A DNA stretch of 64,000 nt, from assembly GCF_051020985.1 (NCBI RefSeq), contig NC_135008.1, forward strand, positions 6,634,001 to 6,698,000, written 5' to 3'. Under the pieces are notes generated by a model. It saw only the letters and a program-made list of their open reading frames with translations. It made no database searches and had not been told where the DNA came from. How positions within the stretch are numbered: position 1 is the first letter of the stretch; every line of letters starts with the position of its first letter. The position numbers were made by a program, and so were the translations under genes. The DNA comes from Nomia melanderi (taxonomy: Eukaryota > Arthropoda > Insecta > Hymenoptera > Halictidae). Below are positions 35,601 to 47,600 of the stretch, piece by piece.

Positions 35601-38600
35601 CAGAGAGTTCGGCCCGTTAGTCGACTGAGGAGCTATTATGTTTCGTAATAATAATATTTTCATCCCCGAAATTGCTGGAAAACATAGAAATGAAAACGAT
35701 CGTGTATCCACCTCGAAAACCGTAGCGAAAGCGCCCTGGGATATCATTTTACGGACGAGAAATTGAATGTTTCATCTCGAATAACGATGCCCAGCGTGAA
35801 TAACGAAATACACGTCGATATTTTATTTCGATGGAACATTAAAACTCCCGTCGCCGCGTTACCGATACGCGGCTTCAACGAAAGTTTTAGAAAAGTCCAC
35901 GGGGGAATGCGGCGGAAGTCAAGCGTAACGCGAACGTTCGCGATTCGTTATGATCTATGAAAGATCGATAATCGCAGCGAATTCGCGCGAACGGTCTCTC
36001 GTTAACTTTCATCGATCGGCCAGGTATGCGGAGCCGATTTGTCACCGGTCCCAACGAATGTCAAAGCTAATTGAATTTGATCGGTCGACGACTCGTGAAG
36101 TATTACGTTACGCCGCGTCGCGGCGACAATAGACATGATTTGTCGCCGTTGCAATCCTCCGTTTCGCTCCTTTGTTTTCTATCCATTTTCATAATTGCGC
36201 GAGGTCGTCCATTGTCGATTCACAACGGTCGATCCTTCGCTCCTACCGCCTCTTTCGTTCATCGCAGCGAACGAAAGCGACGCGGCAACGTTAACGAGTA
36301 AATTCGTCTTAGAAAATTCCAAGCAGCGGTTCGCTCGTGAAAATGGAAACGCGCGTTCGCGGCGATTATTATCAATCCCATTCGGTAACACGAATCGCGA
36401 TTAAACCTTTCGACCTGCGGGTTTCTGCAACGTTGCGACAAACCACATTGCGGAACGCGAATGAACCCTTCATCGTGCGGGCCAGTGTTCCCGCAACGAT
36501 TATCAACGAAGTATCCGATCCATTGGAAGAGCGTCCATAACTATTAGAGTACCGATTATCTCGCGGCGGACACGTGTGGCCGCGTATATAAAATTTGAAT
36601 TAGAAACGCGTCAACGGCCCCGCCGATCGATAGGGGGGTTTTAAATCAACCGGCGTTCCAGGGGATTCTCGCCTACTTATCAATTCGTACGCATGGACCC
36701 TTCGTTCCCACGCGGCGTGTAAAAGCTGCTCGCCAGTTTCATCAGGTTCGAGGAAGAAACGTGATTCTCTTTCACCGTTCCTATATTTTTCGAACTATCT
36801 CCGCCCGGAACTTTCAGCCCCCGAAGTGTCGACCCAGATGTAGCAGATAGAATTGTTCGAGTACCCGGCGAAAGCTCTACTCGGCTCGAATACATGAACA
36901 GAGTCGAGGGTTGACATAGTTCTGGACGCTCTCGGCCCGCGGAATCATCCTTCCTCCCGGCTCAAATTTCAATTCGAGTTGAATTTAGGCTAGTGGTTCT
37001 CGACGAGTCTAATCGGCCGGCTCGATTCACGGCGGGACCGAGAGCTTAATTGTCGTAATCTCCTCTTTTCAGATGATATTATTCGTAGTTCGCCGGCGAT
37101 AGAAGCCGCGCCGGGGAGACCGGGCCGCGACGGACCCGGGATTCCGAGATTCCGAACGATTTTCGATGAAACGCGCGCGACAAGGCCGCTGCCGGCAGCC
37201 GCGCGCAATCGGCGCGGCAGAAGTGGCAATCGCGAAACGATATATCGAACCCGGTACCGGGATTATGCCCTTCCGCCGCGGCTCGATTTATTAACGAGCC
37301 GATAAATTATTCTAAATGTCAATTGCGCGATACCGTTCGCGCTGCCATTCGCCGATTAATCGCGCGAAGGATCGCGACAATGACGTCACGCGCCGCCGAT
37401 CGATCGGTCGTTCCTCTTGCCAGAAGACAAGACGCATTAACAGCGAACATGGGTGTGTACACTTGTCACGACACCACAATAACGCCGGGGACGTGGAGGG
37501 AGGCCGGGGTTGCGTCCATGAACCCCACCGAGGAACCCTTTTGCGCGGAGAATCGATCGGCGTGTTGTTTCCTTTGCAGGAATTATAAGGGTGCGCGCAC
37601 CGAGATCACAATTGATTCATATTTTAGTTCGCGCGTTGTGAAACCGATTTATTTAACATGTTCACTGCCACGGTGGTCACCGAAGAGTAGTTACTGGGAA
37701 ATAATTGTAATTCGTAAGACAACTGATGCCGAATAAAAATGCTTAGTAGGATAAATAACTAAATAATGCTGTAAATATCGATATAACAAAGAATCGATGA
37801 TCTTCCTTTCTATCTTTGCTACGAAGGAATAATTGATACGTAATAATTTTTCGTGGCAGTCAACGTGTTAATGACTTCTTACAGGAACATCTATCATCTT
37901 TTCGATAATCCCGAAGAAGGAATCGGAACGGGGACGACTCGACGTACTCGGTAGTTCTAGTGTTAATTTCTCGAGTTCTCTGTCATCACCGCGCTCGTTA
38001 ATCATTATCAATCGACGGCTGAGATCGTTTTCTCGTTACGAATTTTCATTTAGCCGTCAAATGTCTGGTTCGGACGGTTCAGAGTTCGAGGAAAGAAAAG
38101 TCGAAAACAATCGGTTCGCGTGATTCTTTAGATGAATAATTCCTGACTAGATTCCATCGGTTGTTAGCCGTTTGTTTGCAAATGCTTAACGTTGAATGGT
38201 AGATCGTCGATCACCGTAATCGCGTTCGTTGATAGAAAAGTGATCCATCTGTCCATTGTCGTCGCTTAACCGTGAACGATCCGGACATCGATGAACCGCG
38301 GTTTTATAAGCTTCGGAGTCATTCCTCAAGAATCCGTGCGGTGTATCGGAACTCATTCACCTTCGCCCCTTCGGGGCATAAATCGTGCGCGCCTTCCTTT
38401 CGTTACACGCGTTTTCTGTCAGGTACAACAGGAATACAAAGCGACGAGATCGTGACCGGTGAACAACGGTCGCGTTTATTTCATCCGTGACAGTAATCGG
38501 TCCATTCAGCATCGAGGAACGTAACACCTTGATCGGTAGAGTTCGCGGAATCCGTACCAAGGCGGACGGAGCGAGAGTAACGAGATCAAGGAATGCTTCC

Positions 38601-41600
38601 ATCGCTTTAGCGAATCGTCGCGCGAGCATCGATCGCTCTATAACCACCACTTCGACGAAGAAACAATCGTACCTAGAACCTCTTTATAATTCCAGGCGCA
38701 ACCTGGAAAATCGACGAAAAGCTAAAAGCTCGAACTCTTAATAAAAAGTTTCCGAAACGTTAGAAATATTCCCGTCAAGTCTATCGAACGTGTCTTTATT
38801 AAAACTAGAGACAGACTGTTATGATTACTTGTCGGTTCTGTCGGACTAAAAATAGAACAACAAGAAATTTACCGGGGACCTGACTTTTTTGAAGCAGTGA
38901 CAAGACCGCTGAAACTACCCTACAGCCACGTAGTCATTACTGTAATTAATTACGTCGTCGATCAATCACGGTGACATTAAAAACGACGCACAGCAGGGAC
39001 GATCAAGAGTGATCGATATTGGGCCCGAGGCCATTAAACTAATCCCTAATAAACACACGAACGAGGGTCGCCTTTTTTTTCAACAAAAAGGAAAAGGAAA
39101 ACAGCAGTCTTCTCAGCTTCGCAGTGTCTCTCCTCGGATTCGCGGAGCATACGTTCGGGATCCGCAATTCGTAATGCTATCGAGGGAAAAGGAGGTTCTT
39201 GTTTGTACGTTGCGAGTGCAATCAACAAATTTAGAATACACCCTGCACCGATGTTCTCATCGCGTTGATCCCGAATAATGGGTCCCCAGCTGGATCCATT
39301 TGAAATTATATTAACCGCGAGGATACTAAAAACGGAGAATAAAGCTTCAGCTTCTCCCGCGCGGCGGAACCTCGTGATTTCTAGATAAAAGGCACGCGAG
39401 TTCGTATTCCTTGGGGTTGCTTTCACAGGGATGGCACGGTGAATAGAGCTGCATAAAGGGCGAGCAAACAGAGAGAGGGATACCGAGGGGATCGACGTTG
39501 GAAGAAGAGAAGAAGAGCAGCGGCAGAAGGAAGAGGCGGATGAGGTGGCGGCGGCGGTGGAGGAGGAGGAGAAAGAGGAAGGGGGCAAGGATCTCGATGA
39601 TGATAAATGCTTCCTGTGGAGGAACGTGATTTATGCCGTCATTAGAATAGTCGCCACGAACCTCCCGTGTGGGTGGTACATAATGATCGCTACCACGTAG
39701 TACCTATGTACGTATACGTTCTCGTCGGCTATTCGAGGAGCTACCGCTCGACAAAAAAGGCTCCCGTTGCACGATGATTGCGACGCCCATAAACACTGTC
39801 CGCGTCGTTGCATTGGTCGCTTATTACCCAGCCGGCGTTCCGTCAGATTTTTCGGATCCCCGTCGCGTTCCCATCTCCGCTGCTGGCATCCGCGGCGATC
39901 GTTTCGTTCGAGGATTGTCGTCGACTCGACCGCTCCGAGACGTGGAACCCTCGGATGCCTGGAATTCCGGATACGTACGAGCCGTTGGAAATATCCGTGA
40001 ATCATGACGATTTTCCTTTGTAAAGTAGCTACGCGCGTTCTCGAAACGTTGCCTCGCTAACAACTCCTGTCCAGGCGGTCGGAATGCAACTGCGACGGAG
40101 TTCCGATACGATTTAATCCGGGCCCCGCTGAAATCGAAGCGCCCGCCGGGTGTACCCCTATCAGGATTCCTCGGAAGAGAAAAGTGGCGCGTTCGATTCT
40201 ATTTCGAAAGGGAGGGATCCCGAGTAATTCCTGGTTACTGGAGCCCGTTCTAGCCCCGCTTATCGAGGATTACCGGACTCCGGTGTGTTTCGTTTATCGT
40301 TGCCCCTCGATCGGCGCAATACAAAGATGACGTCGATCCATTCGCCGGGCTCTCATCGACGGTTTTTTCTTTTCGCCGGCGGAGGAGCCGGGTTTGGACG
40401 GTCAATTAAAAGGGTAATTGCCGAAAGTAATAAGGACCACCCATCGTACCTTTAGATCCGGCGGAATAGATACGCGTTAATTGAAGGAAGTGGGCAGCAC
40501 TTCCCTGATTACCTATTACCGGTAATTATATGTTCGCCGAGTGTGTTCGAATCCGTCGCGGCGCGGCGCTCACTCTGAAACCAGTTCCCCTACAGCGGAG
40601 AACATTGAATCAAATTGCGTGCTCGTGTGCACGCGTCCTGTACACGAATTCACGCCTCCTAACCTTTCGCTACCGGGTAGACGCACTCGTAAATAATTGG
40701 TCCGCGGTGTACGTGGTCATTGCGTGGACGCCGCCGCCGCCGTTCGCTTTCGGTTCGACGTCGTCCGTTCGGAACCGGCGCGGTCCGTTCCGAACGGAAC
40801 GGTTCTTTCACGACCGTGGATCGTAATTCAATTTCTCGCTCGGCGGCGAATTCGAGGACCGACCTAACTTCGGCCTGTATCGATCGACCGAGAGGGACAG
40901 AGAGGGAGCGCACTGGATTCGGAGTAACGTTCCACCAACCTTAATATCCCTCGCCAGCGCCCACCTCTCATCCGAAGTGTATTCTCCTCTAGGTAGCAAA
41001 CAACAAGCGGAGAACTTTTGTTCCAGCTTCGCCCTCGGAATACGAAAATACGGTCGCATAACTTCTTCTTTACGGCAAATTGCCCGGTTAAATGCAAAGC
41101 AAAGGTTTATTTGGAGATTTACGTCGCGCTTCCTTTAAACTTCGATATTTTTTCGTATTTACGGGGACGTCCGCGCGGCAGCTCGGAATTTCATTCGTGT
41201 AGACTGCTCGATGCCGGCGGCAGTATGTAACCGGAATGCGGATTTTTATGCGTTTATATCGAACACGAGTACCAGAAACATGATAAAGCATAAAATACTT
41301 TTAGCTCCGGCGATTTTCTTCTTTCATTCGTTCCTTATTTTCCTCGTCCCTTCTGGAACGTCTAATAAATTCCGCTTTCCCTCGTCAACCGTCTCAGCGT
41401 CCGTAACTTCCGTCGTCGAGCCGTTGAAGAAGCGATTCCCGAACGTGACCATTTATCAAACCCGCGGATGATTTAGGCCGGGGCTCGATGCTACAAACTT
41501 GGAACACTTTTCAAAGCAACGTCGTGATTCACGTTTAAAATAGCGACGCCGTCGGCTCACGTTCCGCGAAAAATTCCGGAGAAATTAAATCAACGAACGA

Positions 41601-44600
41601 TCCCGGGTACGATTTAGTGCCTCGCCGTCTCTCGTTACCCCGGGGTACGTAGCCGTAAATAACCGAAGCGGTTTATTAGATCGGGTTTATAAGCAGTTTA
41701 TAAACGCGTCATGTCGAGCTTCTTGTTTTTCCGTGACCCATCTTGTGTTTCAATTGGCGGCGGAACAGAATCGCCTACAACGGTGCCTTGGCTTCGGGCT
41801 GCTGTTAACCGTGAAATAATTCCCTCGAGCGGTAGTCGAAGAGCGGCACAGTGGTTCGCAAACGTCGCTTTCCCTCTATCGTGGCTTTAAATTGAATTTA
41901 TCTGATGGATTGCGAGGGAAGGCTGGCCAGTAAGTGCAAAGTTCGCCGAAACACCTGGCCCGATTCTTAAATTCGTTGATTTCGAATTTATTCGAGCGAT
42001 ACGTTGGAAATTCAGTGACAAGCTGGCACCTAGCTAGTCGAAAAGCTCTGTTAACCTAGCTAGCTTAAGGGCATATTCTCAAATTAGAGTCGACCTTCTC
42101 TCGAGCCCAGTCTTTAGCTCATTGTCCTCTTTCGTTCGGGGATCGCGAGGATTTTCCCTTGTCCCGTTGAACTTTCAGCTTGTGGATAGTCAACACGGAC
42201 GTCGGAGAACTATTATACCTCGATTCGCGAGCGTAGTTCTAATAATTGATCTTCAGCCGAGCCTAGGGTTGAATCCACAGTCTAGTCTCAACCTACTTCT
42301 TCCCGACGTCGTTCAGTGGATCGCGGCGAATCGGTTGGAGCGTCTAGTTGTTCGTCATTCGCTGCGAGGGAAGCGTCAGTGGCAGTAGATGCATGCCCAA
42401 GGCGCATTTCGCAGTCGTCGTGACCGAGCCTATCGCGGCTCGCGATCATTCCTGGAAATTTAATAGACACGTCCTGCCTCTCCGGATCCTTGATCCTTCG
42501 ACGACGATAGGCCGGCGTCAGGGACTCGGCGCAATTCGAGATAACGGATAAAGAAGCCACACCTTTCGGGCCGCCGACGATGCCCGCCGCCGCCATCCTC
42601 CGTCCCCCTTTGTTTGTTATTTTCCTGGCGCGTGAATCGTCGCCCGTAGCTCCGCGCGAGCGATCGGTCTGCCCTGCGAAGCTCGCGTGCACGGGATTAT
42701 CGTCGCTGATAACGGTACAGCAACCCGTCCTCATCCGATACGTTTGTTCGATAAGGAAATTTGTTACCGCGCGGATCGCCGGAGCGGTTAGAAGGAAATA
42801 TTCGGTTTATCGTCCAGCGACGGACGCGGACGTTCCGATCGAATTACGATCGGAACTTGTACACCATCGAACTCCACGCGCGTCCGACGATTTCCGAGAC
42901 ACGTCGTCGTATTTTACCGGCACTACGCGCCACTCGGTAATCTCAGGTCGATCCGTCGTGCTCGAAAAGCGAGGCGATCGGGCGATAGAGGTTACCGGGG
43001 GCCAGGTTGGTCCGATTGGATGCCGGTATGGAGACATTATCGTAATTGACTACTCCTCCGGCAGCCTCGAAGTTGCCCCGACCGTCCAATAAACGTAATG
43101 TCAGCTTTTGGTGTGTCCCGCGGGCCACGCGAGGTGACAAAGGATTCACGGTATAGCATCTTGCCGTGGATCCCGGCGAGAGGGTGGTCCGGGGGTGTCA
43201 AATTCAATTCTAACTAACGTTAAGCGGTCGGAATCGGGGGCACGCCGGTGAATTAACCCGGCAGATAATGCCATTACCATGGGAAGCCGGAAATTACTGA
43301 ACATTACGTATCGACGCCAATTACACTTGCATGCGCACAGATGCCTGCATGCGACCCGAAACGATTACTTCATTTACATGCCGCGTAAATACACGCGGAT
43401 CTGCCGGCCGCGGCTGCGCGGCCGTACGGATCGCGGCCGATCACGGGGATCGAGGCAGCGCTAATCGATTCGCCGGAAAATTATATTCCGAAGGAGACCT
43501 CTTGTCCAGGGAATACGACGGCGCACAAACGGATTTGACGGTCACGCTGCTTATTATCAGTCGTTAAACGCAGGCCCGAATTAATGCCTCCCGCGGCGTC
43601 GCATTATCATAACACCACGGGCTGCAGCTGTTGCTGAAATTTCTCACGGTCCACACACGTCCACGGTTTACTGTCCATTGCGAGCGCCATTCGCTCCGCG
43701 GGTTCTTCGTGATGTCTCGATTCGCGCGAGATTCGCGGCGTTTTCAAGCGAGTCGACCGACCTCGCCGGTTCCAAGGGGATAAATTTCACGACGCGTCTA
43801 CGATCGTTACACGTTTTAATCCCGCGAGAAACGCGCGCATCGACGCGTCCTCCGTCGATTATAAAAAAGGTATAACGCCGGTGCGTAAAGCATCGCCGTT
43901 GCGAAATCTAAAAATTCAATTGCGCCGAGGTCGAAATTGAATTTATTAATGGCCGATATCAATTGCAACAGCAACAATAATTCCGCCTGCTCGAAATTCG
44001 ATGTATCCACGTTGAAATACGATGAAATACGCATCCACGGGAAATTTACATTTTCATTCGATCCATTGTGCTTCCCGATAAATATTTTACAATGTCCGGG
44101 GATCGTAAATTAACGGGGAAGAATGGCAGATCGATCAAACCGGGCGCGAATAAAAACGGAACGGTCCGAATTTTGCCGGGCGTGCCCCGTTGACGCGGGG
44201 CCGAGACAGGTGCTTAAATTTGTCGAGATTTCAATTGGCGCGCTTTACGATTAGGTGGAATTTAGAGTTCGGTTGAGCCGCAAATACGACCGGGACTCGC
44301 GATGTTAACTTTTACTGCAGTTTCCCCCTGGTGAAACGTCCGCGCGCGCGCACTCTTGGCGTCTCTGTTCCGACGGGTTTACGGCGCAATAAAACGGAAT
44401 ATCACAGGTACAAGAAATACGTGATACCGTGGGGAACTGTTACGCGTATCGGATGCTTGCACGTGGCCACCGGCGATTTCAAGGAGAAATTAGCAACAAA
44501 GTATGCCGCTACTGTTCCTTCGGCAAGGATCTATGATAATTTTTCGCGTGCAGCACCTGCCGCGCGCCGCGAATTACTATTCCCCCTACGTCCCGGAGCC

Positions 44601-47600
44601 AGCTTAGCGAGACGCTATCGCGATTCACGCGACTCCTGCGAGAGATATGATCTTGCGATCGAAAATTCACGGGGCGAGAAAGAGGTGAGAAATTTCGCAC
44701 CGATTCCGCGATAGACGACCGCTCGAAGGGAGCTCCTCGCGCTCTCTACATCTCCAGAGGGTGTTTTAAACTTTCACGACTGCACCGTCTTATCGATAAA
44801 GCGTTTAATCTTATCGGCTTGTCTTCGGGCTTGTCGGGTAAAGAAAATTTCGGATTCCCGCGATACGTTGCCAGCGCCGAACGTGGTAGGCGGTGTACGC
44901 CGCCGCGGGAAAATTGAGCAATTACATGGTATTGCGTGAGACCATGTCCTTTATGTAAACGGGTATTTTCTCGGCTTGCCTGTGTTCTCTCGTTGGCAAG
45001 CTTTAGTCACGCGTTGCCGTCGAAACGAACACGAATAAGAAATCCGTACACAATAGTACGCTTCCATCGCGTATCCTTCTGTTTCGTAAAAACACTCGAT
45101 GATAATGGTAACCCTCGAGCAAGATTATCTAATCAAATACTCGATACCAAGCTTCGTGTAATGCATCAATTTCCCATTGCATCACCTTCGAAAAACGTCT
45201 TTCCTATTTCATTAGAAAGCGACACGTATTCGTTGCAATACGATTTGTCTACCAGGAGGGTTAACAGACCGCCGCTTCGTTGCTGCGATCGTCGCGGTTG
45301 ATAAGTCCGACGATCTGTTCCGCGCTCACTCATCCCGAGGCGGCGTGTTGCAGGACAACAAGGAAGCGCGCGGAGTCCCTGGAACAATGGGAGTCAGTAT
45401 TGCAAACGGAGGCTCGCAAAAAGACACTGGCACGAATTCGCCCGGGTGCCGCGAACGCAGACGAGTCGCCTCTAGGCGTGTGCGTTTACAGGTGGACGTG
45501 GTCTAGGTGCGCCGTCATAAATCTGCCAAGCCGTGGCAAATTAAATCATTATCTAGAAGCTGCGAGCAATTTGCGCCGATGCATGCGCCGTGGCTCCTCC
45601 CTCTTCCATATCCGCTCGCTCCTCTTTCTTCTCCTCGTCCTCTCCTCGTTCGCCTACTTCTTCTGCTTCACCTATTGTTCTTCGGCTCCTTTTTCCCGCG
45701 TTCCTCGCTCCGCTAGCCATCGCCGCCTCCGCACTCTTCCCTCTTTCATCTTTCCTCTTTCTTTAACGGCGTTACCGCGATTTCACGCTCGCCCCCTCCT
45801 GCCCCCGCCGCGCCGCGGCGGGTCGAACTTTCCCCGAAGTTCCAGCCGCGTTACCGCAGCAGCCGCCGCGTGTACGGGATATGCGTTAATATTCGTAAAT
45901 TTCGCCTTTCGGTTTTGCAACACGGGGAAACTATTCCGCGCGCCCGCCCCCACCTCCACCGCCTCACTTAGAAATGTAATTTCGCGGAGCCGAATCCGCG
46001 GGATCCGTGCCGTTTTAAGTGGAACTGCAACTGCCACCAATTGGGGCTGCTTTATAGGCGCCCCTCGACTGCCGGGAGAAAGAAACACGACGGCGAGAAG
46101 ATTGCTACGGTGTTAAATATACGCCGGAGACGTTTGAATTCGTTACGTTTCGGAAACGAGCAGGCGTGTTTACTTTCTCGACCCCGTTATACGAGGAGAG
46201 GATATTGTAAGGGAGAACGGCTCTCGCCGGAGACGAAAGTCGAAGATTGCCGCTGCGAGCCGAGCGCACGCGGAATGTCGTGTGGGTTTTTATTATGAAG
46301 TTAGATGAGTACAGAGATCGAGGATTTTTCAGTTGGAATTTTCATGGAAAGTTGATAATTAGTAACGATAATGCGGCGATGGAAAGCGTCCACGAACACG
46401 AGCAACGTCAACGGTTGAGGGATTAGGGATTAGTGAAACGAGAACGTTCTGGTCAGACCACGCACGGGAAAGTCGCGGTGCGGAGCGAGCGAGATACGCA
46501 TACTCGCCGGTCTGATGCGCATTATAAATTTCATGGGAATAAACTTCCTTCGAGAAGGTACAAATTAGTAATCATTTATAATTTCACGTTATCTGCGGCA
46601 ACCTTATAAACACGATGTATCGTGCGCTATTCGTTTTAACGATCGCGTGTGTTTTCTTTGAAATTCGCCTCCCCGCCACGTACTAACTTTAGCATACGTT
46701 ATCTGGCACGTAACGCCGCGAACGAACGTAGATAAAGCGCAAGAAAGACGGAACGGGAGATCGAAAGTTATTTTGCCCAGGCAAGATAGATAGCTGCGCC
46801 CCCCCCGAGTCTCTTAAATTGAATAATATTGCGCCGGGGATTGAAAAGTTGCCTTCGCTGGAAATAGTTAATTGATATTAACGCCGGGACTCAAGCGATC
46901 CTTGAAAATTGAAGCGTTTAATATCGTTTTAATCTTCTCTTTGTATCCGTACGTTCGAGGCAGCCGGCGAAACGATACATAATACAGCGTTTCTCAAATA
47001 ATCAACGACCAGCCGGAGTAAATTGTTTCGTTCGTGTTCAGATTACCAGCGGAGTACGGCGCGAGGTGATCTTTCCGGTCGCGGAGAAAATTTAAGTAGA
47101 GCATCCGTACGATACATCGGACACCGGGGAAACGAATGCCACTCCCGTTGACCCTTTCTACTCGCGTGTCGCGAAGGCGTTGCGTATAGAGTTCGCGATC
47201 GCGATGATCCACCGTCGACGGATCTTCTGTATGAAACGGCGAAGAACGATTGCAGAGAGAAAATAAAACTCACCAGACCGTCGCAGGCGGACAGGGCGAC
47301 TTGGGAGTTGATCTGGCCATGAATGAAGCCTCGATAATGGCACTTGCTGGAGCGATTTTTCGGTCGGGCGCGCACGTGCACGTCACGTTTCCGTCTTTCG
47401 ACCACCATCCCCGGCCCAATGAAGTTGTCCACGGCGATCAGCTCGATATGGTACTCGTTACCGGCGACTGACAGTCGATAGTGAACCACTGGTCCATCCT
47501 CGTGGTGGTGGTGGGTCACGTTGTGGGAGATAAGCTCCCCCCTGTGGGTCACTTTCCGTGGTATCACGATCTCGTGCTCGTGAACGTGTTCCTTTGAAGT

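Larger units (their letters stand above)
30986..47273 (-). other. 16.3-kb ADAMTS intron between prodomain exons A and B
   Basis: This is a very long intron compared with the 70-350-base introns elsewhere in the gene. It is GC- and CpG-rich with many spurious frames, none with a domain I recognise. Visible content: a TTAA-bounded element at 37653-37871, a solo element end at 37951-37966, a purine-rich run at about 39.48-39.60 kb, a short CG alternation at about 44340, and a pyrimidine-rich stretch at about 45.59-45.82 kb. Long first introns of developmental genes often hold enhancers, but no particular site can be assigned here. Confidence 0.65.

Noticed and set aside
39046..39588. 180-codon - strand frame rich in Ser and Ala
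   Set aside because: The Ser/Ala run is the complement of a purine-rich microsatellite-like stretch inside an intron.
45280..46116. 278-codon + strand open frame
   Set aside because: It lies inside the long ADAMTS intron over a pyrimidine-rich tract. The translation is Ser/Leu/Arg low-complexity with no domain, and GC-rich DNA makes such frames common here.
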